From Streptomyces sp. NRRL F-6676 (GTDB lineage Bacteria; Actinomycetota; Actinomycetes; Streptomycetales; Streptomycetaceae), in the NCBI RefSeq assembly GCF_000725625.1, contig NZ_JOHS01000006.1:124001-188000 (forward strand): a stretch of 64,000 bases of DNA, read 5' to 3'. A program made the position numbers and the translations under genes. Position 1 is the first letter of the stretch; each line of letters starts with the position of its first letter. A model generated the notes under the pieces. That model was given only the letters and a program-made list of their open reading frames with translations, did not search any database and was not told where the DNA came from. This document shows, one piece after another, positions 1 through 9,703 of the stretch.

Positions 1-1703
1 AGCAGCCGGCCGGCGCGCGCCTCCGGGGTGACCGGGACGACGGCCCGGTTCTCCGCCACCGCGCGCAGCACCGCGGCGGCGACCTTCTCCGGCGGGTATC
101 CCCGCAGCCCGTACAGCCGCCGGGCGCGCTCACGGCGCCGCCGCTCCTCCGGGGCGTCGACCCCGGCGAACCGCGCGGTGGCGGTGATGTCCGTGTGCAC
201 GAACCCGGGGCAGACGGCGGACACCCCGATGCCCCGGCCGGCCAGCTCGGCCCGCAGGGACTCGCTGAGCATCAGCACCGCCGCCTTCGACGTGCCGTAG
301 GCGGGCAGCGCCCGCGAGGGCAGATACGCGGCGGCCGAGGCCACGTTGACGAGGTGACCGCCCTCGCCCCGCTCCGCCATCTGCCGTCCGAAGAGTCGGC
401 AGCCGTGCAGGACACCCCACAGATTGACGTCGAGGACGGTCCGCCAGTCCTCCGCCGTGGTGTCCAGGAAGGAGCCGGCGAAACCGATGCCGGCGTTGTT
501 GACCAGCACGTCCACCACGCCGTCCGTGGCGGCGACGCGCGCGGCGAGCTGCTCCATCGCCTGCTCGTCCCCGACGTCCACCACCTCGGCCCGGGCCTCG
601 GGCGCCCCGGCGCGCCGGGCCAGCTCGGCGGTGCGGGCGGCGCCCTCCGCGTTCCGGTCGACGGCGACGACGCGGGCGCCTGCCTCGGCGAAGGCCAGCG
701 CGGTGGCCCGGCCGATGCCCGCGGCGGCCCCGGTGACCAGCACCAGCCGGCCGCCGAAGCGCGCGGCGTACGGGCCGCGGCCCTGCGGGACGGGGCGGCC
801 CGCCCCGGTCGCGGTGGCGAACTCGGCGATCCAGTCGGCGACCTGGCCGGGGCGGGTGCGCGGCACCCAGTGCCGGGCCGGCAGGGCACGGCGGACCAGC
901 CGCGGCACCCACTGCTCCAGGTCGTCGTAGAGCCGCTCGGACAGGAACGCGTCCCCCAGCGGCGTCACGAGCTGCACGGGGGCGTGCGCGTATGCGTCGG
1001 GGCGCGGACGGCGCAGCCGGGGGCGCACGTTGTCCCGGTACAGCCAGGCACCGTGGGCGGCGTCCCGGGGCAGCGAGGCGGTCGGGTAGCCGTCGGCGGG
1101 GACCCGCTCCGCGCGCCGCAGGATGCCGGGCCAGGCACGGCCGAGCGGGCCGCGCCAGGCGAGCTCGGGCAGTGCGGGGGTGTGCAGCAGGTAGACGTAC
1201 CAGGACTTGGCGCCCTGGCCGAGGAGCTGGCCGGCCCGGCGCGGGGTGGGCCGCCGCAGCCGCCCCTTGATCCAGTGCCCGAAGTGGTCGAGCGAGGGCC
1301 CGGAGATCGAGGTGAAGGAGGCGATCCGGCCGGCGGTGCGCCGGACGGTCACGAACTCCCAGCCCTGCACGGAACCCCAGTCGTGGCCCACCAGATGGAC
1401 CGGCCGGCCGGGGCTGACCGCGTCCGCGACCGCGAGGAAGTCGTCCGTCAGCCTCTCCAGGGTGAAGCCGCCGCGCAGCGGGCGCGGGGCGGTGGACCCG
1501 CCGTGGCCGCGGACGTCGTACAGCACGACGTGGAAGCGGTGGTGGCCGGCGAGGCGGGCGGCCACCTTGGACCACACCTCCTTGCTGTCCGGGTAGCCGT
1601 GCACCAGGACCACCGTCGGCCGGTCCGGGTCCCCCAGTTCGGCGACGCACAGCTCGACCCCGCCGCTGCGCACCCGGCGCTCCCGCGCACCCGCCACCGC
1701 CAT
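1..1703 (-). CDS. Alpha/beta hydrolase-short-chain dehydrogenase fusion (EphD-like), C-terminus beyond window
   Basis: The reading frame opens at ATG 1703 behind GAGGAGG and has no stop before the left edge, so at least 567 residues are visible. The first ~300 residues are an alpha/beta hydrolase: VLVHGYPDS near residue 33 and GHDWGS near 106, where the Asp is the nucleophile typical of epoxide hydrolases. A second domain starts near residue 320 with the dinucleotide motif VTGAAAGIG and continues with VNNAG and a YGTSKAA active-site motif (YxxxK) of a classical SDR. This order matches actinobacterial EphD-type fusions, which suggests hydrolysis of an epoxide or ester followed by oxidoreduction; the substrate is unknown. 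Long open frames on both strands here are shadows. Confidence 0.85.
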   Translation of the reverse strand, partial: MAVAGARERRVRSGGVELCVAELGDPDRPTVVLVHGYPDSKEVWSKVAARLAGHHRFHVVLYDVRGHGGSTAPRPLRGGFTLERLTDDFLAVADAVSPGRPVHLVGHDWGSVQGWEFVTVRRTAGRIASFTSISGPSLDHFGHWIKGRLRRPTPRRAGQLLGQGAKSWYVYLLHTPALPELAWRGPLGRAWPGILRRAERVPADGYPTASLPRDAAHGAWLYRDNVRPRLRRPRPDAYAHAPVQLVTPLGDAFLSERLYDDLEQWVPRLVRRALPARHWVPRTRPGQVADWIAEFATATGAGRPVPQGRGPYAARFGGRLVLVTGAAAGIGRATALAFAEAGARVVAVDRNAEGAARTAELARRAGAPEARAEVVDVGDEQAMEQLAARVAATDGVVDVLVNNAGIGFAGSFLDTTAEDWRTVLDVNLWGVLHGCRLFGRQMAERGEGGHLVNVASAAAYLPSRALPAYGTSKAAVLMLSESLRAELAGRGIGVSAVCPGFVHTDITATARFAGVDAPEERRRRERARRLYGLRGYPPEKVAAAVLRAVAENRAVVPVTPEARAGRL

Positions 1704-1860
1704 GCGTGCCTCCTCGTCGACCGGAGCCCTGGACCCCTCGGCCCCGAGCGTCCCTACCCCCGAGTAGCGTCCCCCTAGGGTCCCGTAATACTCAAGGCTG
1801 ACCCACAGACAGCTCTGGAGGGTGACGACCGCCGTGGCGTGCGTCACTAGGGTCGAAGAC

Positions 1861-2859
1861 GTGACTGTGATCGCGACCGAAAGCCTGAGCAAGCGGTACC
1901 CCCGGGTGACCGCGCTTGACCGGCTCTCCGTGGACATCGGACCCGGTGTGACGGGACTGGTCGGCGCCAACGGGGCCGGCAAGTCCACCCTGATCAAGAT
2001 CCTGCTGGGTCTCTCCCCCGCCACGGAGGGCCGCGCCGAGGTACTGGGGCTCGATGTCGCCACCCGGGGCGCCGCCATCCGTGAGCAGGTCGGGTACATG
2101 CCCGAGCACGACTGCCTGCCGCCCGACGTCTCGGCCACCGAGCTCGTCGTGCACATGGCGCGCATGTCGGGGCTGCCGCCGACCGCCGCCAGGGAGCGCA
2201 CCGCGGACACCCTGCGCCACGTCGGCCTGTACGAGGAGCGCTACCGCCCGATAGGCGGCTACTCGACCGGCATGAAGCAGCGGGTGAAGCTCGCGCAGGC
2301 CCTCGTCCACGACCCCAAGCTGGTCTTCCTGGACGAGCCGACCAACGGCCTCGACCCGGTCGGCCGGGACGAGATGCTCGGCCTGATCCGCCGCGTCTAC
2401 ACGGACTTCGGCATCTCGGTCCTGGTCACCTCGCACCTGCTCGGCGAACTCGAGCGCACCTGCGACCACGTGGTCGTCGTCGACGGCGGCACGCTGCTGC
2501 GCTCCAGCTCCACCACCGACTTCACCCGCACCACCACGACCCTGGCCGTCGAGGTCACCGACAGCGACACCCACCCGGACGGCACCCGCGCCCTGCGCGA
2601 GGCGCTGGACGAGCGCGGCGTGAGCGTGCACGACGGCAGCGCGCTGCCCGGCGCCGGACATGTGCTGCTGCTGACCGCGGCCGGCGAGGAGACCTACGAC
2701 CTGGTGCGTGACGTCGTCGCCGACCTCGGCCTCGGCCTGGTCCGCATGGAACAGCGGCGGCACCAGATCGCGGAGGTCTTCAAGGACGACGAACACGCGG
2801 CCGGCGCCGACCGGCCGGCCGGCGACCAGTGGAAGGAGGCGGTCGGCCATGGCGGTTGA
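1861..2859 (+). CDS. ABC transporter ATP-binding protein
   Basis: A cytoplasmic ATPase of the ABC-2 export type, 332 residues from GTG 1861. Walker A is GANGAGKS near residue 35, the signature region reads YSTGMKQR and Walker B is LVFLDEP. The domain starts at VIATESLSKRYP. An in-frame GTG at 1822 adds 13 residues, but its GGAGG has no spacing to the start codon, so 1861 is preferred on domain grounds. The stop overlaps the start of the permease at 2849, so the two are translationally coupled and probably form one exporter. A second ATPase/permease pair follows directly. The substrate cannot be read from sequence. Confidence 0.88.
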   Translation: MTVIATESLSKRYPRVTALDRLSVDIGPGVTGLVGANGAGKSTLIKILLGLSPATEGRAEVLGLDVATRGAAIREQVGYMPEHDCLPPDVSATELVVHMARMSGLPPTAARERTADTLRHVGLYEERYRPIGGYSTGMKQRVKLAQALVHDPKLVFLDEPTNGLDPVGRDEMLGLIRRVYTDFGISVLVTSHLLGELERTCDHVVVVDGGTLLRSSSTTDFTRTTTTLAVEVTDSDTHPDGTRALREALDERGVSVHDGSALPGAGHVLLLTAAGEETYDLVRDVVADLGLGLVRMEQRRHQIAEVFKDDEHAAGADRPAGDQWKEAVGHGG

Positions 2860-3754
2860 GCATCCCCTCGCCCCGCACGGCGAAGAGAGCCGGATCCACA
2901 ACATCGGCTACCGCGGCTACGACGGGCCCCGTCTGGGCCGCGCCTACATCCGCCGCTCCCTGTTCTCGCAGTCCCTGCGCGGCGCCTACGGCCTCGGCCG
3001 GTCGGCGAAGTCCAAGGTGCTGCCGATGCTGCTCTTCATCGTGATGTGCGTTCCCGCGCTGATCATGGTGGCGGTCGCGGTCGCCACCAAGATGAAGGAA
3101 CTGCCCGTCGACTACACGCGCTACGCGATCATCATGCAGGCCGTCATCAGCCTGTTCGTCGCCGCCCAGGCGCCCCAGTCCGTCTCCCGCGACCTGCGCT
3201 TCAAGACGGTGCCGCTGTACTTCTCACGGCCCCTGGAGACCGCCGACTACGTGCGCGCCAAGTACGCCGCGATGGCCTCGGCGCTGTTCGTACTGACCGC
3301 CGTGCCCCTGCTCGTCCTCTACGTGGGCGCGCTGCTGGCCAAGCTGGACTTCACCGACCAGACGAAGGGATTCGCCCAGGGGCTGGTCTCCGTGGCACTG
3401 CTCTCCCTGCTCTTCGCCGGCATCGGCCTGGTGATAGCCGCCGTGACCCCGCGCCGGGGCTTCGGCATCGCCGCCGTCATCGCCGTCCTCGTCATCAGCT
3501 ACGGCGCCGTCTCCACATTGCAGGCCATCGCCGAGGTGCAGGACAGCGACTCGGTCGGCCTCTGGTTCGGGCTGTTCTCACCCGTCACGCTGATCGACGG
3601 GGTGCAGACCGCCTTCCTCGGGGCGAGCAGCTCCTTCCCCGGCGCCCAGGGGCCCTCGGCCGCGCAGGGAGTCGCCTTCCTCCTCGTCACCCTGGGGCTC
3701 ATCGCCGGCAGCTACGGCCTGCTGATCCGCCGTTACCGAAAGGCCGCACTGTGA
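2849..3754 (+). CDS. ABC-2 type transporter permease
   Basis: A 301-residue membrane protein starting at ATG 2849 (MAVEHPLAPHGEE), with GGAAGGAGG just upstream inside the preceding ATPase gene. After a ~50-residue cytoplasmic N-terminus there are about six hydrophobic segments, including VLPMLLFIVMCVPALIMVAV, ALFVLTAVPLLVLYVGALL and a C-terminal VAFLLVTLGLIAGSYGLLI. It is the membrane partner of the ATPase at 1861. The last bases overlap the next ATPase start (GTGA), so four genes form one operon. Confidence 0.85.
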   Translation: MAVEHPLAPHGEESRIHNIGYRGYDGPRLGRAYIRRSLFSQSLRGAYGLGRSAKSKVLPMLLFIVMCVPALIMVAVAVATKMKELPVDYTRYAIIMQAVISLFVAAQAPQSVSRDLRFKTVPLYFSRPLETADYVRAKYAAMASALFVLTAVPLLVLYVGALLAKLDFTDQTKGFAQGLVSVALLSLLFAGIGLVIAAVTPRRGFGIAAVIAVLVISYGAVSTLQAIAEVQDSDSVGLWFGLFSPVTLIDGVQTAFLGASSSFPGAQGPSAAQGVAFLLVTLGLIAGSYGLLIRRYRKAAL

Positions 3755-4662
3755 CCACGCTGAACATCGACCACGTCTCGCGCTGGTTCGGCAACGTGGT
3801 GGCCGTCAACGACGTCACCATGACGATCGGCCCCGGCGTCACCGGACTGCTCGGCCCCAACGGCGCCGGGAAGTCCACCCTCATCGGCATGATGGGCGGC
3901 TTCCTCGCCCCCTCCACCGGCTCGGTCACCCTCGACGGCGAGCAGGTCTGGCGCAACGAGCGGATCTACCGGCACATCGGCATCGTCCCCGAGCGGGAGG
4001 GGATGTACGACTTCCTCACCGGCCGGGAGTTCGTCGTCGCCAACGCCGAACTGCACGGACTGGGCGCGAAGGAGGCCCAGCGGGCGCTGGCCACCGTCGA
4101 GATGGAGCACGCCCAGGACCGCAAGATCTCCACGTACTCCAAGGGCATGCGCCAGCGCGTGAAGATGGCCTCCGCGCTGGTCCACGAACCGTCCCTGCTG
4201 CTGCTCGACGAGCCGTTCAACGGCATGGACCCGCGTCAGCGCATGCAGCTGATGGAACTGCTGCGCCGCATGGGCGACGAGGGCCGCACGGTGCTGTTCT
4301 CCTCGCACATCCTGGAGGAGGTCGAGCAGCTCGCCTGGCACATCGAGGTCATCGTCGCCGGACGGCACGCCGCCAGCGGCGACTTCCGCAGGATCCGCCG
4401 GCTGATGACCGACCGGCCGCACCGCTACCTGGTGCGCTCCAGCGACGACCGGGCGCTCGCCGCCGCGCTGATCGCCGACCCGTCGACGTCCGGCATCGAG
4501 GTCGACCACGCCGAGGGCGCGCTGCGCATCCAGGCCGTCGACTTCACGCGCTTCACCACCCTGCTGCCGCGGGTCGCCAAGGACCACGGCATCCGGCTGC
4601 TCACGGTCTCGCCGTCCGACGAATCCCTCGAGTCCGTCTTCTCGTATCTTGTCGCGGCGTAG
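3751..4662 (+). CDS. ABC transporter ATP-binding protein (second pair)
   Basis: A 303-residue ABC ATPase starting at GTG 3751, which overlaps the previous stop by 4 bp. Walker A is GPNGAGKS near residue 37, the signature region YSKGMRQR, Walker B LLLLDEP, and the switch histidine lies in LFSSHILEEVEQ. A C-terminal extension of ~80 residues follows, as in ABC-2 drug or lantibiotic exporters. It pairs with the permease at 4673, 10 bp downstream. It is clearly paralogous to the ATPase at 1861, so the operon arose by duplication of an ATPase/permease pair. Confidence 0.88.
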   Translation: MTTLNIDHVSRWFGNVVAVNDVTMTIGPGVTGLLGPNGAGKSTLIGMMGGFLAPSTGSVTLDGEQVWRNERIYRHIGIVPEREGMYDFLTGREFVVANAELHGLGAKEAQRALATVEMEHAQDRKISTYSKGMRQRVKMASALVHEPSLLLLDEPFNGMDPRQRMQLMELLRRMGDEGRTVLFSSHILEEVEQLAWHIEVIVAGRHAASGDFRRIRRLMTDRPHRYLVRSSDDRALAAALIADPSTSGIEVDHAEGALRIQAVDFTRFTTLLPRVAKDHGIRLLTVSPSDESLESVFSYLVAA

Positions 4663-4672
4663 GAGGCCGAAG

Positions 4673-5392
4673 ATGTACGACCCCACAGTCGCCCGGCTCA
4701 CCTACCGGGCCCTGCTCGGCCGCCGCCGGGCCCTCATCCTGGGCGCCCTGCCCGCCCTCCTGATCGTCATCTCGGTCCTGGTGCGCGCACTGGCCGGCGC
4801 CGACGACCAGACCGCCTCCGACCTGCTCGGCGGCTTCGCGCTCGCCACCATGGTGCCGATCATCGGCGTCATCGCGGGCACCGGCGCGATCGGCCCCGAG
4901 ATCGATGACGGCTCGGTGGTGTACCTGCTCGCCAAGCCGGTCAAGCGGCCGACGATCATCCTCACCAAGCTGTTCGTGGCGATCGCCGTCACGATGGCGT
5001 TCTCCGCGCTGCCGACGCTGATCGCGGGACTCATCCTCAACGGCAACGGGCAGCAGGTCGCCGTCGCCTACACCGTGGCCGCGCTCGTCGCCTCCATCGC
5101 GTACGCCGCGATGTTCCTGCTCCTGGGCACGGTCAGCCGGCACGCGGTGATCTTCGGACTGGTCTACGCGCTGATCTGGGAGGCCCTGTTCGGCTCCCTG
5201 GTGTCCGGCGCGCGCACCCTGAGCGTCCAGCAGTGGGCGCTGGCCGTCGCCCAGAAGGTCACCGACAGCGATCTGGTCACCTCCGAGGTGGGGCTCACCA
5301 CGGCGACGGTGCTGCTGGTCGTGGTGACGGTGGCGGCCACTTGGTACGCGGGGCAGAAGCTGCGCACCCTGACGCTGGCCGGGGAGGAGTAG
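4673..5392 (+). CDS. ABC-2 type transporter permease (second pair)
   Basis: A 239-residue membrane protein starting at ATG 4673 (MYDPTVARLTYRALLG); AGGAGG lies 6 bp upstream. There are six hydrophobic stretches, for example ALILGALPALLIVISVLV near the N-terminus and TATVLLVVVTVAATWYAG at the end. The EIDDGSVVYLLAKPVKR segment in the first cytoplasmic loop is typical of ABC-2 permeases (NosY-like). It closes the four-gene ABC operon. The substrate is unknown. Confidence 0.85.
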   Translation: MYDPTVARLTYRALLGRRRALILGALPALLIVISVLVRALAGADDQTASDLLGGFALATMVPIIGVIAGTGAIGPEIDDGSVVYLLAKPVKRPTIILTKLFVAIAVTMAFSALPTLIAGLILNGNGQQVAVAYTVAALVASIAYAAMFLLLGTVSRHAVIFGLVYALIWEALFGSLVSGARTLSVQQWALAVAQKVTDSDLVTSEVGLTTATVLLVVVTVAATWYAGQKLRTLTLAGEE

Positions 5393-5485
5393 GGCCGCCA
5401 CCGGGACCGACGCGCCTCTTGACGGAGGCTTCACCCCGCCGCGGGCACCATGGCGGCGGGAGGGCACGCGGGAGAAGGGACGGCG

Positions 5486-5722
5486 ATGACAGCGCACGCA
5501 CCGCGGGGCGGAGGGGCCGGGGAGCCCGGGGACCCCTGGGACAAACTGGTCCTCGACGAGGAGTTCGTACGGTCGGCCGACGCCAAGGAGCCGTCCGCGC
5601 GGGCGCGGATGCTGGCCGCCAAGTGGCGCGGCCAGGCGCCCGACCCGCAGCCCTGGCGCTCGGACGAGCCGCCGGCCGGCTGGTTCTTCAGCCGGCGCCG
5701 CCGGAAGTGGCCGCGTCGCTAG
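5486..5722 (+). CDS. Small conserved hypothetical protein
   Basis: A 78-residue charged protein starting at ATG 5486 behind GGGAGAAGGG. It contains DPWDKLVLDEEFVRSA and ends in a very basic SRRRRKWPRR tail. No signal peptide, membrane segment or recognised domain is visible. It follows the ABC operon by 93 bp in the same direction and precedes a strong hairpin, so it may be the last gene of that transcript. The reading frame and RBS look genuine; the function is unknown. Confidence 0.6.
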   Translation: MTAHAPRGGGAGEPGDPWDKLVLDEEFVRSADAKEPSARARMLAAKWRGQAPDPQPWRSDEPPAGWFFSRRRRKWPRR

Positions 5723-5742
5723 CCGCACCGGACGGGGGTCCC

Positions 5743-5764
5743 GGCCGAGGAAGGTTCCTCGGCC
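5743..5764 (+). terminator. Hairpin terminator after the ABC operon
   Basis: A perfect 10-bp stem (GGCCGAGGAA / TTCCTCGGCC) with a 2-nt loop, within a longer imperfect GGGTC...GACCC pairing. It lies 20 bp after the stop at 5722. Confidence 0.65.
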
Positions 5765-6065
5765 CGACCCACTGTCCTCCGCCGGAGAGTGGCGGTCGGC
5801 GGGGGTGGTTCGGGTCGATTTATTCGGTGGCGTACGCCACCGGGGCCCGGCACAGTGAGGTACGACGCCGGTGAAACCGGCGCCCCGGTCCGGGAACGGA
5901 GCGCGGCGACGACCTGTCAGGGACGTCGCGCTTCCGTGAGGGCGGCACGCGGGAGGCTCCGGAGCAGCCACTACTCCGTCGAGTCCCCGCGCCGGACCGC
6001 CCGGGGCGGCCGCTTCGAGCGCGCGGGCGTTCCCGCGCGGGCCGCCCACCCGGAGGACTGATCCC
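5765..6065. other. Intergenic stretch without a recognisable gene
   Basis: About 300 bp between two convergent transcription units. Open frames here are short GC-rich shadows with no recognisable protein or RBS. Only the flanking terminators are seen. Confidence 0.5.
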
Positions 6066-6099
6066 GCCCGTCCGCATCGCCTCGGCGATGCGGACGGGC
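6066..6099 (-). terminator. Hairpin terminator of the serS-HAD transcript
   Basis: A perfect 16-bp stem (GCCCGTCCGCATCGCC / GGCGATGCGGACGGGC) with a 2-nt spacer, 8 bp beyond the HAD-gene stop on the minus strand. Confidence 0.75.
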
Positions 6100-6107
6100 G
6101 GACCCGG

Positions 6108-6938
6108 TCACGGGTTCGCCAGCAGGCGTTCCACGACGAGTGCGATGCCGTCCTCGTCGTTCGACGCGGTCACCTCGTCGGCGACGGCCTTGAGTTCGGC
6201 ATGGGCGCCCGCCATGGCCACGCCCCGGGCCGACCAGGCGAACATGGGGAGGTCGTTCGGCATGTCGCCGAAGGCGATCGTCTCCGCCGCCTTCACCCCG
6301 AGCCGGCGGGCCGCCAGCGAGAGCCCCGTGGCCTTGGTCAGACCGAGGGGGAGCAGTTCGACGATGCCCGCGCCCGCCATGGTGACGGTGACGAACCCGC
6401 CGGCGGCACGCGTGGCGGCCTCGGCGAGCTCGTCGTCGGACAGCGTCGGGTGCTGGATGTAGATCTTGTTCAGCGGAGCCGCCCACAGATCGCCGGCGTC
6501 CGTGAACGGCACGGCGGGCAGCCGGCCCTGGAGCGCGTAGCCCGGCCCGGTCAGCACCTCGCCCTCGAGGCCGTCCCGGCTCGCCGCCAGGTGCAGCGGG
6601 CCGACCTCCGCCTCGATCTTGGCGAGCGCCACCCCGGCCAGCTGGCGGTCGAGGGTCACCGAGGTGAGCAGCCGGTGCGCCCCGGCGTCGTACACCTGGG
6701 CGCCCTGGCCGCAGACGGCGAGGCCGTCGTAGCCGAGCTCGTCGAGTATGTGCCGGGTCCACGGGACCGCGCGGCCGGTGACGATGAGGTGCGCCGCGCC
6801 CGCCGCCGTCGCGGCGGCGAGCGCGTCCCGGGTGCGCTCGGAGACGGTGTCGTCGGAGCGCAGCAGCGTGCCGTCGAGGTCGGTCGCGATCAGCCGGTAC
6901 GGGAACGTCTGCCCGGGAGCGGAGCCGGGCGTCGTCAC
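6108..6938 (-). CDS. HAD-family hydrolase (Cof-type phosphatase)
   Basis: A 276-residue cytoplasmic phosphatase starting at GTG 6938, which overlaps the serS stop as GTGA. Motif I is DLDGTLL near residue 21, motif II is HLIVTGR, and the C-terminal motif IV reads [10 protein letters not shown], the Cof/YidA subclass signature (GDxxND). Such enzymes dephosphorylate sugar phosphates, nucleotides or flavin precursors; the exact substrate cannot be read here. The overlap indicates co-translation with serS. Confidence 0.85.
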   Translation of the reverse strand: MTTPGSAPGQTFPYRLIATDLDGTLLRSDDTVSERTRDALAAATAAGAAHLIVTGRAVPWTRHILDELGYDGLAVCGQGAQVYDAGAHRLLTSVTLDRQLAGVALAKIEAEVGPLHLAASRDGLEGEVLTGPGYALQGRLPAVPFTDAGDLWAAPLNKIYIQHPTLSDDELAEAATRAAGGFVTVTMAGAGIVELLPLGLTKATGLSLAARRLGVKAAETIAFGDMPNDLPMFAWSARGVAMAGAHAELKAVADEVTASNDEDGIALVVERLLANP

Positions 6939-8212
6939 TTGGCCACCGGCTCCAGGACCTCGCGTCCGCCCAGGTAGGGCCGCAGCACCTCGGGCACGCG
7001 CACCGAACCGTCGGCCAGCTGGTGGTTCTCCAGCAGGGCCACGATGGTGCGCGGCACGGCGCACAGCGTGCCGTTCAGCGTCGCCAGCGGCTGCACCTTC
7101 TTGCCGTCCCGCATGCGCACCGAGAGCCGGCGCGCCTGGAAGCCGTCGCAGTTGGAGGCGGAGGTCAGCTCGCGGTACTTGCCCTGGGTGGGGATCCACG
7201 CCTCACAGTCGAACTTGCGGGAGGCGGAGGAGCCCAGGTCGCCGGTGGCCACGTCGATCACCTGGAAGGGCAGCTCCAGGGAGGTCAGCCACTGCTTCTC
7301 CCAGTCCAGCAGCCGACGGTGCTCGTTCTCGGCCTCGGCGGGGTCGACGAAGGTGAACATCTCGACCTTGTCGAACTGGTGGACGCGGAAGATGCCCCGG
7401 GTGTCCTTGCCGTACGTGCCGGCCTCACGGCGGAAGCAGGGGGAGAAGCCGGCGTAGCGCAGCGGCAGCTTCTCGGCGTCGATGATCTCGTCCATGTGGT
7501 ACGCCGCGAGGGGTACCTCGGAGGTGCCGACCAGGTAGAAGTCGTCCTTCTCCAGGTGGTACACGTTCTCGGCGGCCTGGCCGAGGAAGCCGGTGCCCTC
7601 CATGGCCTGCGGGCGGACCAGCGCGGGCGTCAGCATCGGGGTGAAGCCGGCCTCGGTGGCCTGCGCGATCGCCGCGTTGACCAGGGCGAGCTCCAGCAGG
7701 GCGCCGACGCCCGTCAGGTAGTAGAAGCGCGAGCCGGAGACCTTCGCGGCGCGCTCCACGTCGATCGCGCCGAGCGCCTGGCCGAGTTCCAGGTGGTCCT
7801 TGGGCTCGAAGCCCTCCGCGCCGAAGTCGCGGATCGTGCCGTGCGTCTCCAGGACGACGAAGTCCTCCTCGCCGCCCACGGGCACGTCGGGGTGGACCAC
7901 GTTGCCGAGCTGGAGCAGCAGGCGGCGGGTCTCCTCGTCGGCCTCGTGCTGCTCGGCGTCGGCCGCCCTGACGTCGGCCTTCAGCTGCTCGGCCTTCTTC
8001 AGCAGCTCGGCCTTCTCGTCGGGGGAGGCCTTGGGGATCAGCTTGCCGAGCGACTTCTGCTCGGACCGGAGCTCGTCGAAGCGGACGCCCGACGACCTGC
8101 GCCGTTCGTCGGCGGAGAGAAGAGCGTCGACAAGGCCGACGTCCTCACCACGGGCGCGCTGGGAGGCGCGAACACGGTCGGGGTCCTCACGGAGCTGGCG
8201 AAGGTCAATCAC
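6935..8212 (-). CDS. serS: Seryl-tRNA synthetase
   Basis: A 425-residue class II aminoacyl-tRNA synthetase that charges tRNA-Ser. It starts [18 protein letters not shown] and has the N-terminal coiled coil that grips the long variable arm of tRNA-Ser (roughly residues 30-110). Class II motif 2 is visible as [18 protein letters not shown] and motif 3 near [17 protein letters not shown]. Length and order are normal for the family. Two tRNA-Ser genes lie downstream in this window. It is followed without a gap by the HAD hydrolase. Confidence 0.96.
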   Translation of the reverse strand: MIDLRQLREDPDRVRASQRARGEDVGLVDALLSADERRRSSGVRFDELRSEQKSLGKLIPKASPDEKAELLKKAEQLKADVRAADAEQHEADEETRRLLLQLGNVVHPDVPVGGEEDFVVLETHGTIRDFGAEGFEPKDHLELGQALGAIDVERAAKVSGSRFYYLTGVGALLELALVNAAIAQATEAGFTPMLTPALVRPQAMEGTGFLGQAAENVYHLEKDDFYLVGTSEVPLAAYHMDEIIDAEKLPLRYAGFSPCFRREAGTYGKDTRGIFRVHQFDKVEMFTFVDPAEAENEHRRLLDWEKQWLTSLELPFQVIDVATGDLGSSASRKFDCEAWIPTQGKYRELTSASNCDGFQARRLSVRMRDGKKVQPLATLNGTLCAVPRTIVALLENHQLADGSVRVPEVLRPYLGGREVLEPVAK

Positions 8213-8328
8213 CCTGCAAGGCTACCGGTGCCGGGTTGCGCCTCACGACTCCGATTCCCTGGAAAGGGGCAGTCGGCGGGCGGGGCGTTGACCCGACTCC
8301 CTTGTGGGGACGGGGATTTGGGTTTCGG

Positions 8329-8661
8329 TTGTCCACAGGCATCCACACGGCGGGCGGAGTTATCCACAGGCTGTGCGGGAGATCTGTGGATATAGAACGT
8401 GATCATTCCGCGAGAGCGGGCCGAAGGAAAGAATTCCCTTCCCAAACTCGCCCGAGCCGCCCTTTCGAGTGGAAAAGGGTCACGGTCGGTCGTCCCGGGT
8501 CGCTCCGAAGTGTTGATCGTGAGAAACGAGTGGACGAACGGGACGTGGCGGCCGAATGGACGTATCGAAGATCACTACAGTGATTTGTCGACTCGGAATC
8601 GGTTCGCTGTCGACTTGTCCCCAGGCTGCGGCGGCCGCCTGTGGATAACTTCTGTGGATGG
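8329..8661. promoter_or_regulatory. Cluster of DnaA boxes in the serS-pheA intergenic region
   Basis: Within the 481-bp gap there are three perfect DnaA boxes: TTGTCCACA at 8329-8337, TTATCCACA at 8360-8368, and TTATCCACA on the minus strand at 8640-8648. Weaker matches on the minus strand are ATATCCACA (8385-8393) and CCATCCACA (8653-8661), and TTGTCCCCA lies on the plus strand at 8615-8623. The stretch between the two groups, 8394-8614, has no gene and is AT-richer than its surroundings. No dnaA or dnaN is nearby, so this is not canonical oriC. DnaA-box clusters outside oriC that affect replication initiation have been described in Streptomyces coelicolor. Confidence 0.7.
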
Positions 8662-8693
8662 TGAAAATCCGCAGGTAGCACCGGACCGTGCGG

Positions 8694-9629
8694 TCAGAAC
8701 CGGCCGTCCTGGCAGCGCGCCACCCAGTCCGCGGCCGCCACGAACTCCGCGTCCGACGTCCCCGGCGGGAGCGGCCGGATGTCCTGCGTCCGCGCCTCCG
8801 CCTTCGGGTACGACCCCAGATAGCGGACCTTCAGACACGACCGCCGCAGACCCATCAGCGTCTCGGCCACCCGCCGGTCGGAGATGTGCCCCTCGGCGTC
8901 GATCGCGAAGCAGTAGTTGCCGATGCCCTCGCCGGTGGGCCGGGATTGCAGCAGCATCAGGTTGACGCCCCGGACGGCGAACTCCCCCAGCAGATCCCGC
9001 AGCGTGCCGGGGTGGTCGTCGCGCTGCCAGACCACCACCGACGTCTTGTCCGCGCCGGTCGGCGCCGCCGGCCGGGCCGGGCGGCCCACCAGCACGAACC
9101 GGGTCTGCGCGTTCTCCGCGTCGTGGATGTCGGTCTCCAGCGCCTCCAGGCCGTAGCGCGCCGCCGCGAACTCGCCCGCGAAGGCCGCGTCGTACCGCCC
9201 CTCCTGGACCAGGCGCGCCCCGTCCGCGTTCGACGCCGAGGACTCCCAGACGACACCCTCCGGGAGGTGGGTCTTCATCCAGTTGCGCACCTGCGGCTGG
9301 GCGGCGGGGTGCGCGGTGACCGTCTTGATGTCGGACAGCGCGGTACCGGGCCGGACCAGCAGGGCGAAGGTGATCGACAGCAGCACCTCGCGGTAGATCA
9401 TCAGCGGCTCGCCCGCGACCAGCTCGTCGAGGGTGGTCGTGATGCCGCCCTCCACCGAGTTCTCGATCGGGACGAAGGCCGCCTCGGTTTCGCCGCTGCG
9501 GACGGCGTCGAGCGCGGCCGGGACCGAGACCATGGGCACGAGTTCCCGGGTCGCCGACTCCGGCAGCGTACGCAGGGCGACCTCGGTGAAGGTGCCCTCG
9601 GGACCGAGATAGGCATAGCTGGCTGACAT
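8694..9629 (-). CDS. pheA: Prephenate dehydratase
   Basis: A 311-residue enzyme that converts prephenate to phenylpyruvate in phenylalanine biosynthesis. It opens with MSASYAYLGPEGTFTEVAL, the standard N-terminus. The catalytic region holds VPIENSVEGG near residue 54 and a TRFVLVGR motif. A C-terminal ACT domain starts near residue 195 (TSVVVWQRDDHPGTLRDLL) and includes the ESRP-like phenylalanine-binding segment LLQSRPTGEG. It is a stand-alone dehydratase without chorismate mutase, as usual in actinobacteria. Confidence 0.95.
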   Translation of the reverse strand: MSASYAYLGPEGTFTEVALRTLPESATRELVPMVSVPAALDAVRSGETEAAFVPIENSVEGGITTTLDELVAGEPLMIYREVLLSITFALLVRPGTALSDIKTVTAHPAAQPQVRNWMKTHLPEGVVWESSASNADGARLVQEGRYDAAFAGEFAAARYGLEALETDIHDAENAQTRFVLVGRPARPAAPTGADKTSVVVWQRDDHPGTLRDLLGEFAVRGVNLMLLQSRPTGEGIGNYCFAIDAEGHISDRRVAETLMGLRRSCLKVRYLGSYPKAEARTQDIRPLPPGTSDAEFVAAADWVARCQDGRF

Positions 9630-9703
9630 GGGCTCACCCTAGTCCGCCCGCGAAGGCTCATGTGCCGCCCACGGAGGGCGCGGGGGCCGGGGGGAAGCCG
9701 GGC

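Noticed and set aside
8213..8693. oriC
   Set aside because: Only about six DnaA boxes and no dnaA/dnaN beside them; Streptomyces oriC has many more boxes between these genes. An auxiliary cluster is a better reading.
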